From the NCBI RefSeq assembly GCF_002775205.1, contig NC_036447.1, positions 26,456,501 to 26,520,500 on the forward strand: 64,000 bases of DNA. The letters run 5' to 3'. The DNA comes from Xiphophorus maculatus. Taxonomy: Eukaryota > Chordata > Actinopteri > Cyprinodontiformes > Poeciliidae. Of the stretch, positions 1 to 64,000 are shown piece after piece; the first letter of the stretch is position 1; the number at the start of each line of letters is the position of its first letter. The translations under genes were made by a program, and so were the position numbers. The notes under the pieces were generated by a model. That model saw nothing but the letters and a program-made list of their open reading frames with translations, did not search any database and had not been told where the DNA came from.

Positions 1-599
1 CTGAAATGTGCAATACAAGTAAACTCCACTTGATTTAACACCTAAGGCATCTTCACTTTATCAACGGGCATCACTGCTGGTGGCCACCCACAGGCATCTC
101 CTTTGCTGCCATGGCAATGACCTTCAGGTCACATGTTCTAAACATGACCACGTCCTATGGTACTACAGACAAAAGAGTTTTTAATATCTACTTTTTATTG
201 GCAAACTCTAGAAGTGCCTGTGTAAACTGCAATGCTCATATTTGCTTATCCTACACAGAAACCCAGCGCTGGTGGAAACTCTTAAGCCCATAGATTTCTC
301 TTCTTGATATTGACTTGTTTTTTTGCAAACACTGAAATAATTACCAACCGAGTTCTGGCTGTTTTCACAGGCCTTCGAGGTGAGGAGGTGTTTGCGAGTC
401 CTTCAATGTTGTTGGTTTTATGTTGTTTTTTTTAAAAAATGGAATATTTATTCAAATCTCCTGTGGTCTGCATGTTAGTTTGCATTCAAAACATGTTGTT
501 ACCCAGCATCATTTATGATGTTTCCTTACAAATGTCGGTGAATAGTGAATGAATGTGACCAACTGTGAGGAAAAAAAAAAGTCTAGAGCTTTGAGCTGA

Positions 600-720
600 T
601 GTTAAATGACTCACACGCTGTGATTTCTCATCAATATATTCTCAAGAGTGTCACATGGCTACGACACGCAGCACGTGGAGCGGGCTGAGCGAGCACGCGC
701 GCAGTTATAAAACATGCAGC

Positions 721-757
<37 letters not shown>

Positions 758-1199
758 GCATGCACGCCCCAAAGAGTCCGACTTCACAGGAGCGCCGTAT
801 CTTTAGGGATCCTCTATGAGGCCTGGCGAGCCTGATGAAGTCTCAGCGCAGAACATGAAACCTCTGTCTCCCAGCTCTTCTGGTTGACAGCTGCTTTGCT
901 TACATGCTATTTTATATATACATATACTGTATATACATATATTTTTTTAAACTAATGTATCCTTTCTCTTGCTGGTTTTATGGTTTTCTCTGCAGCTGCC
1001 TTGAAAGCTGCAGGTTCATTGCGGTTGCTCAGCAAAGAGGAAAAAAAAACAAAGTTTTTGTCTGCGCATGGTTCGTGAATGGAGTCAATTTAAATTTCTG
1101 AACGCATGCGAGACTGACCATGAGTGGTGAAATATTCATCGTTTTGTCAATGGTTGCTGCGGAAGCTTAAATAGATGAAGACCACATTTGTATTCAAAT
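600..1199 (+). promoter_or_regulatory. Candidate promoter and 5' non-coding exon, possibly of fam20cl
   Basis: The first fam20cl coding exon starts at a splice acceptor (AG at 3405-3406) four bases before the ATG, so at least one non-coding exon must lie upstream. This stretch holds an AP-1-like TGACTCA at 607, an E-box CACGTG at 672-677 and a TATA-like TATAAAA at 706-712, followed by a (CA)n run. A consensus donor GTAAGT stands at 1200. The combination is suggestive only: no transcript evidence is available, and each motif is short enough to occur by chance. Confidence 0.22.
722..755. repeat. (CA)n microsatellite
   Basis: About 17 uninterrupted CA units directly downstream of the TATA-like sequence at 706. 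Confidence 0.95.
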
Positions 1200-2094
1200 G
1201 TAAGTACTGTCTCTTGTAAGAAAGAAAATCTTCTGGCACTACATGTTGGGTGTAACAGATGAAATAAGTTGCGTATTCAATAATTCATACATGTCAGGCA
1301 TTAAAAAGCAGCAACAACAAAAAAAAAACAGAGAAAAGTCACATTACATAAGACAAACAGTTTTAAAGAGTAATGAGCAAACACATTGATCTGTGCCCAG
1401 ATCACTCTAACCTGGCAGCTCTCCCAACTTGCAATTCTTTGAAGTTAGAGAAAAAAATAGAGAAAAATGTGACGACTGGAACCCGGGTACAACAACACAG
1501 TGTCTCTTCGTACCTCTGGAAAAGACACCAGTAGGAGCAGATAAGTGGTAACACAACAAAACATGTGAGTATGTCTCCTGTAGCATGCCTTGCCTTTTTA
1601 CTCTGGATGTTAAAAGATTTTGATTTAGATTTAGAAGGGAAAAGAAAAAAAAAATCTTAAAGACCTTGTTAAAATTCTGATTACAGCTTTGGTTTAGAAG
1701 TTTGTTTTTCAAAGCGTTAACTATACCATGCTTGCTCTTTCTCTTTTTGTCCAAACATTAGGCGCTTTGCTAGCACATCCAGAGAACATTAACATTTACA
1801 ACATTTTCCAAATGGCAACCACGATGCAACATATGGGGATTTTGCGTGATAAATCAACACAAAACAGTGCATGTTTCTTATATTGACGGAGTATATAATG
1901 TGTGAAAAGGGAGGCATTCATTTTGGAGAACCTACTGCAAATATCAATGAAGTGTTTTTGGTTACTCTGTGTCCACAGCTTTGCTTTTTTTCTGCCTATT
2001 TTTTTTTTCTTCACAATAAATTAAAGTCAGTCAGATTATCTAGGTCATATGTGAGAACAATTTTCAAGTCTTTCCACGGAATTTCAATTTAATT
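1200..2094. other. Non-coding 5' flank, nothing recognised
   Basis: AT-rich sequence with poly-A and poly-T runs. The short open frames here have no recognisable protein similarity and no coding-like composition. It is probably 5' intron or intergenic DNA of fam20cl. Confidence 0.5.
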
Positions 2095-2300
2095 TATTTG
2101 TGGACTTTGACTGGACCATTCTAAGATGTGAATAAATTTGAACAAAATCATTCTGTCGAAGCTCTTGTTGATTGTTTAGGGTTGTTTTCCTGTTTGGTTT
2201 TAACTGCTGCTGAACTCTGTTTGTATACTTGTGTCTGTTGAAGAAATGGACATCCACAGCATGATGCCGCCACCACCATGTGTCCGACCAGAGTAACTTC
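2095..2300 (-). mobile_element. Tc1-like transposon fragment
   Basis: Read on the - strand, the segment at about 2250-2277 matches the conserved Tc1 transposase stretch around HGGGxIMLW. The rest follows the order of a very common fish Tc1-like element. It is badly decayed, without an open frame, and is one of at least ten fragments of the same kind in the window. Confidence 0.6.
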
Positions 2301-2728
2301 TAGCATTCATTGCTATTGGTTTGCTAATTTTCTCTTACAAATCTCTGAGATCTTCACAGAACAGTTTTATTTGTTTTCTGAGGTAAATTGCATGGACTGT
2401 ATTTAATAATTAGACGACTTCTTAAGGCAGTGAGTTGCAATCAGTTTTATTAAGGACAGGGGCGTCCAAACTTTTTGTCACGTGGGGAAAGAAAGACAGA
2501 AAGACATCCAGGTTTCCAAATAGTTTTTGACTCAACTGAGCAAATGATAAAAACAGGATTTGTTTCACTTTCTTTCAAAATGCTTGCCATTCTCATTGTT
2601 AAAACGAAAATGGGTTTTCAGTAAAAGTCTTTGGATAGTCGTGGTTCAACTCATTATCAAAGCTTGGTTAGAAAACCAGGAATACTTAGTGTTGTACTTA
2701 ACATTCTCTATTCTCTATTTTACCCCCA

Positions 2729-3016
2729 GTGTTCCCCCCAGAAGACTTGCTAAGACCAGTGCTTGGGACTCTTGGGCAGTCATGCAGCGGTTCGATGCGT
2801 TTTGGGGTTAAAAAATGTTTAAAGTTGACAGGAAATTTGAAAATATCACTTGGAAGACTGGAAGATTAATACCTAAACTCCAACTATAAAGTCTTTAAAA
2901 AAAAAGGCAATTGTTAAAAAAAAAAAAAACTAAAGAAAATAAATAAACAATACTAAGCCTGGTGGGGACACAAGTAAAGTCTGGTGGCCCACCAGATTTA
3001 CACTGGGTGAAACCCT
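2729..3016. mobile_element. hAT-like MITE copy, CAGGGTTTCC family
   Basis: The left end (GTTCCCCCCAGAAGACTTGCT) and right end (CACTGGGTGAAACCCTG) are diverged inverted termini of a family with better-preserved copies at 34797-35241 and 41700-41800. The phrase TTAAGCCTGG/TAAGCCTGGTGG and 'ggcccaccag' recurs in all three. Assignment to hAT rests on the CAGGG-type terminus. Confidence 0.55.
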
Positions 3017-3410
3017 GACCCCCATTTAAAAATAAAAGTCTCCATTTGCATTAGCCACCTATGCCTGTACCTGGATGGGCAAAAACTGCAGCTGGCAGCC
3101 ACAAAAAATTAATCTATGGGGCCACAGATGGCCCCTGGGCTGCACTTAGACACCCCAGATTTAGGGTAATGCTAACACACTTTGAAAAACCCCTATTGCT
3201 TTCTTCCCCTCCACAAGTATCCTAATATCTTTGTGTTGTTCTGCCACATGCAATCCAATAAGGTTTTGTAATTCCGAAATGTGAGAGTCTAAAGAGGTAT
3301 GACCACTTTTGCTGTTTACTTTTACTCATTCAGACCCTATTGTTCGTGTATCTTTTAGTGTCTGAGCTATTTCTTATCCCTTTGACCCGCTTGTCTGTCT
3401 TTTCAGGAGG

Positions 3411-44073
<40,663 letters not shown>

Positions 44074-45980
44074 AAGAATGCAATTCCCGCGGTTGGTAAC
44101 ATATATACATAATCCATAGACAGAACACAATCAAGTTAATGTGCCATGAAATGCCTTTATGATCCGTATTTGTCACACCTTCTGCTATAAAGCCACTATA
44201 ATACGGTGGAGCTGGAAGTATCAGTCTAGTTTGTAGATTGCAAAATGCTGCCACATACTGAAGTCACACAACACCTCTGAGATTTGCTCACTCTGTCAGC
44301 GGCGCCTCTGTTATTGTTTGGAAACTCTGACAAGTGCAATGTGCAATCTGACAAGTCTGGACCTCCAGCGCCAATGTGCCAACTCATCAAACTTTCATAC
44401 TGTGGATAGCACTCTGCTGTCTGCTTCCTCTGTGCACTGATTGGTTTTTTTATTAGTACATTGTGGTTCAGTATTGAAAGTACAGCTTTCCTGCACAAAA
44501 AGGTGGGATTTCACCTGTCAGCTGTCCTTTTCTCAACGAGTTAGTAGGTTTGGTTTTTACGTGTCAAAGCTTTGTCTCGTACATTTTGTGTCGTTAAGAT
44601 GAGACTTGTGTTTTAAAATAATGAGTATTTGAACAGGGGCTAATATTCCTTCCACGACTTGTACATTTTCAGTAAATTTCATTTAGGTTTTATCATGTTA
44701 ATTTGTGTGCTGTCCTCATGGCATCCTTCAGGAATGAAACCCTAAGTATTTTTGATGTTTGCCTGATGTATTTTGTCAGTATTTATAACCATTAAATTTA
44801 TTTAGGATTATGATGTTTTCTTGAAGGAAATTTCTAATATGTGTTAAATAATTGAAACACATTAAAAGGGGATGTTAAGTTGTTGTTTTTGCTCTCTAGT
44901 TTGTGTTATTTACATAAAATATCAAATATAAAAGCAGGAGAAAACAAAGACATTATGAAAGGTGTTATTTTTATAGCACAAGGTGCGCATTTAAAAGTTC
45001 CACTTTGTCTGAAATGACTGCAAGAATGTTAACTCTCTGGATTACTATTGCAGCATCGTCCACGACAACATCGCATTTGCTGTTTCTCTTTTTATTTAAG
45101 TTTGATTTGATTGTTATTTTAGTTATTGGAAAGCACTGCCATGGTGCAATATTTGCTGACTAATCCTATTTTTAAAATCGGATTAAAATTGCCCGTTTGG
45201 AAGAACTTTTTTTTCCTGCTTTTTATGAACCCCAAGAAGCCAAATGTCAAGGATATCGGCTGATATTGTGAAGAGAAATTAAAGGCGTTGCCATGACAAT
45301 ACTGCTTAATCACAGTCAAAATCTTTAACACAGTTTTGCAGTTTTATTTCTGCTCGTATGTTAGTGAACGATTATGTTTTTCATAATCATACAGTAGGGA
45401 AGACAGAAACCAGAAGTTGCTGATGAAGCACATGTTCTTAAATTTTACAAACCACTGATCTGTTTTGGTGAATTCAAGCTAATTTCATGTTACAACTGAG
45501 GAAAAATCTTAGCAAGAAACCGTTTGAATGACTTGTTTTCTGCCTCCTCGTTGTGTCAGCGGCTGGTTCCACTCCAGCGCAGGTCGTCCCTCAGGTGAGT
45601 GGATTCATATGTCATAGAGCGCTCTCCTCTCCTTTCAGGTCTCAGTTTAATATTTCATCCAGTCATACGGGTGCCACCTCCTCCCTTTTCTCCTCTCCAC
45701 ACATGCTTGCTCTCTCTTTCCATGAAAACGGGCGATGACAGGCTAGTTAAGTAGCTCTCCGCTGAATGACTAAAGGAGGGACAGAAAAGTGCTACCAGCT
45801 TTTAGCCAGCAGAGGAAAGAGGTGAAACTCCAGTCACTTTCTCTGTAGACGCCTAGAAAGGGCCTTCAAATACTTTTTTTTTTACAAACTTGAATGGGAG
45901 TGCAGACTTTTTATTAGACTTTTCATTATACAGTATTTTTGGTGTTTTTCTGTTCTTCCATACCTAAAGAATCGGTCACT
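44074..45980. other. fam20cl 3' UTR and intergenic region before baiap2l2
   Basis: No coding signal was found. ATTAAA variants occur at about 44792 and 44862 as possible fam20cl poly(A) signals. CCTCAG|GTGAGT at 45595 would be a good donor for a baiap2l2 non-coding first exon, with a possible acceptor (ctaaag) just before the ATG at 45981. Neither is proven. Confidence 0.45.
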
Positions 45981-57581
<11,601 letters not shown>

Positions 57582-57993
57582 GCGGATCCGAGCAGAGCTC
57601 CGTTTCTCAAACTCTGACATCGGGGCATGAAGGCAGCGTGTGCATCTTTAAAACGTGAACGCCCTGAACTCTGATGAACAGTGACATTTCTTTGCACGGT
57701 GTAGAAAATGCAAAGCCATACCTCGTTATCTGAATTATTTAAACCACAAACCGGAGAAGCTGCTTTAGCAAGTCTCTGTGTAGTAATTAAGAGTTTATGT
57801 TGTTTTGTTTTTGTCTCCTGTAGTACAGATGTAAAAGGAACATTTAGACTTACTGTTGTCTAAAAGTACAGTTTTTTTCTCATTAAATGGGAGAATATTG
57901 CTTGCTGTTTTATTATTCCTTCTGCCTCATAGTCAGTCAACATACTGCATCTAAAATTTGTATTAGTTTGTTAAATCACATGCAACCAAACCA

Positions 57994-57999
57994 AATAAA
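57994..57999 (+). terminator. Candidate baiap2l2 poly(A) signal
   Basis: AATAAA 413 bp after the stop codon, within an AT-rich 3' UTR-like region. A convergent signal for parvalbumin follows about 100 bp later. Confidence 0.6.
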
Positions 58000-58098
58000 T
58001 TGAATTCCCCGTCTTTTAAAAGTTTTTAGCTGCTTGCTTTTGTGACAGTTACCTTTTATGCGCACCAACAAGTGAAGACACGGTATCTCAAATGATTT

Positions 58099-58104
58099 TT
58101 TATT
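58099..58104 (-). terminator. Candidate parvalbumin poly(A) signal
   Basis: TTTATT on the + strand, AATAAA on the - strand, about 615 bp downstream of the parvalbumin stop. The 3' UTR so implied (58105-58718) contains a purine-rich (GGA)n-like stretch at 58200-58270 on the + strand. Confidence 0.5.
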
Positions 58105-58718
58105 ATCATTTCGTACTGGCGTCTTCTCTCTTCACAGTTCTCCTTACATACGATTCTTTTTTTCTTTTTTTTAACCACGTCATCTGATCAGAGTTTGGAA
58201 GTGAGGAGGAGGTGGAGGTGGAGGAAGGGACAGAGGAGAGAAGAGGAAGGTCAGGGAGGGTGGAGGAGGAAGAGCAGTGGGAAGAAAGTGATCTGATGCA
58301 CAAACAGCCAGAAATAAAAACCAGCGAAGAAGACAGAATGCACAAGAAGTTGAGCTTAAAGGAGCCTTGAACATCTACACCACCTACAGCACTATCACCA
58401 CCCGTTTTCATATCACAAACTATCCTCATTTGTGGTCAGTAATGATTCCTAAATCTGTACAGCATGTTTAGTTAAACAAATATATATATATATATGTATA
58501 TATTATGAAGGAGACACTGATGCGCTGCCGGTGTGATTCTCTTCGGTGTCACTCCCAGGTAGCCCGTCACCGTTGGCGTTCCGAAGAGAACGGGCCTGGC
58601 CTGACTCCGTAAGTGGGGTCCGGAGGGAGGCAGGGAGGGTATGGAGGAGGGCGTTTACAAATGTGGGGACGAAGAGACGGAGGAAGAAGAACGGGGGTGA
58701 ATTTCAGATATCCGCCTT

Positions 58719-61378
58719 TTACTCATGCACCAAGGCCTCAAACTCTGAAAATGCAGAGAAAGACAAATGGGTCACCTACACCGCCGCCCTGGTGCACCAA
58801 CATGGCACTGCAGATCATGAATAAATGATTCCTATATGTGGCAGTAGGGCACTGAAATCACACCTGAGAGTTATAAGTCGGGTTTTCTAAAATAGTTTTT
58901 AGACTGTATGGAGCTTCCATTAATCCAGCTGAAAGATGGCTGCAGCACCTTTCCATTGCTTACAAGAAAAAACAGATTTGGATGTTGAAATGTTTTATAA
59001 AATAGCAACGAAGTGGAAGCTAGACAACACTTACCAGTCATTTTTATTATGTTATTGCTGTTTTCTAAGCATAACATATTATAATTTAACAGTAGCCTGC
59101 ATCTTTATTGATTTTCTGTGTTGAATAAATGCAGCTGGATCAAGTTATGCAATTCGTCTTACATACCTGCGTTAATATCTCCATTAAGTGGAACTGTGGC
59201 ATTTTACTCAGTGATATTATATTGTAAGAACATCACGCCAGCCCATGCTTATTTCAACAATATTTAAAACCACCATACAGCTTTGCAGTTTTAATTTGAA
59301 TTCAGTTGACAATATAATCAAGTTAAACACTTCATAGCACTTTTTAAACTGAAGTGAAACTCAAAGTGCCAAATCAGTGAAAACAAAAGCAAACTGATTC
59401 AAAAGGTTTGTGTATCATAAAGAAATACTTTGTAGTGGGAGAAAAGGAATTCAGTGAAAAGTTCTTGACAAAAACAATTTTGAAACTATTTGATTAACAA
59501 GGAAATGCTTTGATTGTCGTACTCCTTCCATGCAGTTTTGTGTTTGCTCAGCGCGTCACTAATGTGCAACCATGAGAGTCTGTAAATAAATAAGACTCCA
59601 GCATAAACTTTTTGTTTCACACAGTAGCCTCTGTAACTGGATCACTGGGCTACGCCAGGCTTCTGCAGAGATGTCAAAACATTCAAAACGTTTAGCATGT
59701 ACGATGCTATGTAGACTTCCTATATATATATATCGCAGATAGCCATCACTGCGACTAAATTCTCATCCTTAATGTCTTACTAATGACCTGTAGTAACATC
59801 AACTAATCTCATGCTGCACTATCCAGATGCTCTGTCTGCGCAGACGACTTGCCTGAGCATGCTGAATGTTTGGAGTGGCTGACACGGCAGCGGGGTTGGG
59901 AATGTTTTCTGTTTGATTCCTCTAAGAATCATTTGATCACATGGGGGCCCTGATACGCTGCACACTGAGTAGTGAGCATTCAGCCCAACATGGTGGAGTA
60001 ATCATTAAGCTTTATGTGTGTGATAGAATTTGATGTTTTACAAAATGTACTTTGTTAAGAACCTAAAACACAGTTTTAGTTGGACCAACATACAGTACAT
60101 GCCAAAATAAGAAACCATGTGATCACAGCTTGAAACAGGTTCCTGTGTTTTTACCAAATTAAAGAAGGAATTGTTATCTACTCATATTAATCTCTTTCAT
60201 TATGAACATTATGTTTACACTTGAAAATCCTCCTTTTTTTTCAAAGCGATTCGCAATATGTTGTAATTAAAAAGTTAATTTTATGTTATGTGGAAAAGTG
60301 CTTAGATTATTAAAGAATCAACATTTCATTGTTTTTTCATATAGTGCTATGTTTAATTACATTCTTTGTTAATGTAAAAAAATATTTTGTGGCCTCCTTT
60401 GCGGCCGTTTGTCGTCATAATGTCGGATTTCTAAACATTTTATCAATGATTTAAGAAGCTGCCTTAAAGCTTAAAACATTATAATTCATTGCACCTGAAT
60501 TATAAATCTGAATACAGTGGCCACTTCAAATCTAAGAAAAAAATCTCTTGTGCTTTGAAGAACCCCACTTTGTTATATCATTCTATTCCTTTCCCAGTAA
60601 TAAAATGTATGACTTTCTTTCTCTTCTCACCATCAATGCCAATTTTTCCATCTCCATCTTTGTCTGCGGCTGTGATGAATGCTTTTGTCTCATCATCCGT
60701 CAGGTCCCTGCCGTCCTTTGAAAATCCCTTCAGCACAAACCTGAGACAAACAGACGTTATTCCAAATACAGATCACACACACAAAGTGCATAACACACGT
60801 TAATGTCTCGTGTGCGTCTTATTTCAAAACAGCCTTATTTTTGTGTTTTTCCATCTCACTTGAGCTCCTCTTCCTCTATGAATCCACTACCGTCCACATC
60901 CAGAACCTGGAAGACCTTCTTGACGTTTTCAGCTGTCATGGCCTTCATTCCCACCATCTCAAAGAACTTCCTTGGGTCGAAGGTTTCCGCTAGGAAAGTT
61001 GAAGGAAAAGACACATTGAGTTTTTAGAGTGTCTGGATTGGCTGCATCATTTGGAAGAGGCTTTTTAACCCTCTCGCAATCTTTGAGCGACGCTCAGGAA
61101 AAGCGCAGCAGATGTCACTGTCGGACAGCAGGAATGCTTGGTTGACCGTCAGACCATACATTCCCAAAACCACACACAAAAAAACTTTTAAAAGCGCACA
61201 CCGGACCGCGCCACAGGATGAAAAGCTTCAAATGACCCCATTTCCTAAGATCGAGGGAAGGTTAAAATAGCAGTCTGATCAACACTTTTATCTTGAGAGA
61301 ATAAAATGGTAACAAACCTGAAAAGGCATCAAGAGCTTTCTTGATTTCCTCAGGTTTTAAAAGATCTGTCATTACCAT
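58719..61378 (-). CDS. pvalb: Parvalbumin, alpha-type-like (4 coding exons)
   Basis: Parvalbumin is a small cytosolic calcium buffer of fast muscle, neurons and hair cells. Coding exons on the complement, in order: 61378-61318, 60989-60860, 60740-60631, 58744-58719: 327 nt, 108 aa, phases closing. The degenerate AB domain (1-38) lacks a calcium loop. The CD loop [12 protein letters not shown] (51-62) and EF loop [12 protein letters not shown] (90-101) have all calcium-coordinating positions. The last exon has only 26 nt and encodes EFEALVHE. The ATG at 61378 follows an acceptor (ccggcag) by one base, so a non-coding first exon lies upstream. A second in-frame ATG is two codons later. One residue is missing in the AB-CD region (AETFD against human ATDSFD). 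It is probably pvalb6- or pvalb7-like; the paralogue is not settled. Confidence 0.92.
58745..60630. other. Parvalbumin intron before the last exon
   Basis: A 1.9-kb intron on the - strand, AT-rich, with short (TA)n runs (59718-59733). No other gene or clear repeat was recognised. On the + strand it also holds no coding signal. Confidence 0.6.
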
Positions 61379-62367
61379 TCTGCCGGCTGGAGAGAGAAGA
61401 GGAGAAGACGTTTAAGGCATAATTTAGGCTGAGTTTTTGAAGCCTTTCCTAAACTCTGCATGGTTTTAGTTTAAGTGACAGAAAGAAAGGGACATTCCTG
61501 CTCTTAACAACAAAAATGAGACATGTTGGTTAGAATGCTGTCTTTTCAACATCTTTTGAAAATAAAAATAAAAAGACACGTTTTTTTTCCATTCCACTGC
61601 AGTGATCTTTAGCTGTCAATAGGCGTCATAAGCCATTAGAGGGAGTTCTTGCTTCTTGAATGGGGGAATGTTGATGAATTTATCTGGTCTGTTTCAAACA
61701 ACTGAGTCCTTTTGTCCTCAGAGACCAGAAACATGCGTCTCTGTGCTTTCTCACTCACTATGGAGTCTTGGAGAACATATTTAGGCCTGACACACACACA
61801 ACTGTCCCTGTTGGGGACATGTCAACAGTCCCTCTGCAAGCTGGACTGTCTTGAGTCCAACAAACTGTCTCCCCTTCCTGACCAAATGACAGAGTGACAG
61901 AATAAGCACAGGAATTTACAGCCTTCCTCTTTCTCTCCCTCCTGTTTACTTGTTCTCAACTTTCTTGACACCTATCATGTTTCTTACTTTTGGCACCAAA
62001 AGCCAATTAGTGTGGATCCATTTGTGCATTTGAACACGTCTAGAAATCTTATGCTTTTAAAAAAAGTTGTAATTACTATTATTTGCTGATATCCTGTAAA
62101 CAGAACGCCATTGTAGGCCAGACAGTTCAGACCGAAAGCTCCAGCTAATTTCACCTGGAGGGAACTTTTACCAAAACAGTGTCAGGTTGCGCTGGATCTT
62201 CATGTCCTGTCAGGGAGCGTAAAGGTAAACACGCTGGGGAAAAAATACCAAGACAGCCGGACGTGTTCTGTGGTCAGCAACTCAAAAAAGTTAGAAAACT
62301 CTGGAAAAAATTATTAAAAACAACACGTTTAATTTTTTTTATTTGAATTTGTCCCAAGAAAAGCTGG

Positions 62368-62404
62368 CTGAAATAAAAACGTATTCATGTTTCTTAGGAA
62401 TTTT
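62368..62404. repeat. 37-bp direct repeat, left copy
   Basis: Starts ctgaaataaaaacg and ends ttaggaatttt; identical to 62665-62701. Confidence 0.9.
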
Positions 62405-62664
62405 GTTGTTTTTTACATTCTGGAGCGTTAACATGTAATGTATATGTTGAGTCAATGGGAGGAAGCTAACAGAACAACTCTTCAGGTTTACAAGCTAAAC
62501 TGGTTGTATTAAGCGGGAAACATTGGCCACTTTTGCAACATTTCTTTTTCACTTATCAGTGATGAAAGATCAATTTATAACCTTAAATTGATCTTTAAAG
62601 ATGTACATTTGTTCAAATGTTAATGTAAATTTGTTCACGTTACATGAACAAATGTAACATTGTC

Positions 62665-62701
62665 CTGAAATAAAAACGTATTCATGTTTCTTAGGAATTT
62701 T
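62665..62701. repeat. 37-bp direct repeat, right copy
   Basis: Perfect copy of 62368-62404 at a distance of 297 bp. The interval between contains small inverted repeats (gatcaattta/taaattgatc at 62570-62594; acatgaacaaatgtaac). Confidence 0.9.
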
Positions 62702-64000
62702 TGAAACTCAAACATTAGGGTCAAAATATACACTATTTGGCGTTGCTAAACCATCTGTGTGCCACATTTTTCTTCACAAAGAAAAATGTAAAATTAACCC
62801 TGAAAAATACACAAAACCACAAAAAAGAGAAGAAAAGCAGAATTATTTTAATCTCAGAAGTTTTCTAGAAAAATAATCTTAAAGTTTCAGAGTTTTTGTT
62901 TTTCTTCCAGAAATCTGGAAAACATTTTTTTACCTACAGCTGTTAAAAAAAAAAAAAAAAAACCTACACGACAGTGAATTTGGGCAAATGCCGTCGTGCA
63001 AAACAGACTTGAATAAGATACAAAATTTCTGCTGATTACTCTTAGGAAAAAGACAGAATAATTTGAAAATATTTTTTTCTCCCTGGGCTAAAGAGGAAAG
63101 CACCAGCTGACCTAAAGCACTTAAAGGAATTCCAGCCCACATTATACTTGCATAGCAAAATCATTACTTCATAGTTAAATGGTTCAAATTGGCCTGCCTG
63201 CTGATCGGTTCTGCCAGCCATCTAAAACATTTAGCAGTGAAGACCCTGAACCTTCAAGCAGCTGAAATCCAATATTAGGCAAGAAATAGAAAGCAGCTCG
63301 CTGCTAACCTACAGCCTTTGTTTTAAAGAGGATATATGTCAGCTCCTTTTGAGATACAAAAATGACATAGATCCATAAACATTTAAAACAAAAGTAGAGT
63401 ATTGACAAAGCATATTTAATAGGATGGATTTTAAATTAGTTTGAACAGAAATCACAGTTTATCCAAAGAAGAGAGTGTCCACGTCTGGGGACCACTAAAG
63501 AAATTGTTCCTTCTCCTTTTGTTTTCAGCTTTCTGGGTTGTTTTTTTTAAACTCCAAATAGCCAGACTTTTAACTTTAAGGAACTGAGACAATTGCTGTG
63601 ATAAAATATCTCAGGTTTGAGTCATTCTTCATCCTTTCCCCTCACTGAACCTAAAATAATTGCGCCAGCATAGCTGAGTCCGCAACTTTTCCTGCAATAA
63701 ACAATGCAAGAGTTCTGTCCCAAATAGTGCCTGTTCAGATTTTCACCATCAGAAAAACAGTTCTAGTCAATTTAAATAAATTTTATTGCACTTCTAGAAC
63801 ATTTCATCTGGACGGAAGGTTCCAGATAAATCAGCTCGGACCAACTTTCGCAAGTCTAACACTGAGCGAAATGTACGTTTTCTTAAAAAGGGCGAAGCCT
63901 CCATGTTGAAAGAACGGCTGCACCGAAAGCCGAAATCCAAGTGTGATGGCTCTGCGAGGAAACGCCTTCCACTGGTGACCTTTGAGCCAAAGTAAAACCC

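Larger units (their letters stand above)
61380..64000. other. Upstream of parvalbumin, gene-free
   Basis: It must hold the parvalbumin promoter and non-coding first exon, but no convincing TATA box and donor pair was identified. Bases 61700-61880 hold a GC-richer stretch (gagtccaacaaactgtctccccttcctg). A 37-bp direct repeat is at 62368 and 62665. No coding exon was recognised on either strand. Confidence 0.5.

Overview
The window is nuclear DNA from a ray-finned fish, almost certainly a teleost. The protein families are vertebrate, the genes are split by compact GT-AG introns, and the non-coding DNA holds decayed Tc1-like transposon copies, GATA/GACA microsatellites, hAT-like and fold-back MITEs and a Ty3/gypsy fragment. 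The species cannot be fixed from sequence alone; no bacterial, plasmid or CRISPR features were seen.

Four protein-coding genes can be assembled exon by exon with every reading frame closing. (1) A FAM20C-type secretory-pathway kinase (fam20cl), + strand, 10 coding exons from 3411 to 44073, 549 aa. (2) dnhd1, a dynein-heavy-chain-like protein of 4409 aa, + strand, 43 coding exons from 11504 to 42329. It lies entirely inside the 33.9-kb seventh intron of fam20cl, in the same orientation, with its own candidate promoter (RFX X-box at 10153) and its own poly(A) signal (42636), about 70 bp before the next fam20cl exon. (3) baiap2l2, an I-BAR/SH3 membrane-shaping adaptor, + strand, 14 coding exons from 45981 to 57581, 488 aa. 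(4) A parvalbumin, - strand, 4 coding exons from 61378 down to 58719, 108 aa. It converges on baiap2l2, the two poly(A) signals being about 100 bp apart. The baiap2l2-parvalbumin neighbourhood matches the human chromosome 22 pair BAIAP2L2/PVALB.

Layout: 1-3406 is 5' flank with a weak promoter candidate and repeat fossils; 3411-8847 fam20cl exons 1-7; 8848-10150 transposon debris; 10153-42641 the nested dnhd1 unit; 42708-44073 the last three fam20cl exons; 44074-45980 intergenic; 45981-58020 baiap2l2; 58099-61379 parvalbumin; 61380-64000 upstream of parvalbumin with no coding signal.

The genes do not form a pathway. The most notable points are the intact giant gene nested in a kinase intron, and the state of its ATPase sites: AAA1, which drives ordinary dyneins, has lost its P-loop and Walker B motifs, while AAA2 keeps a canonical P-loop and the microtubule-binding stalk is well preserved.
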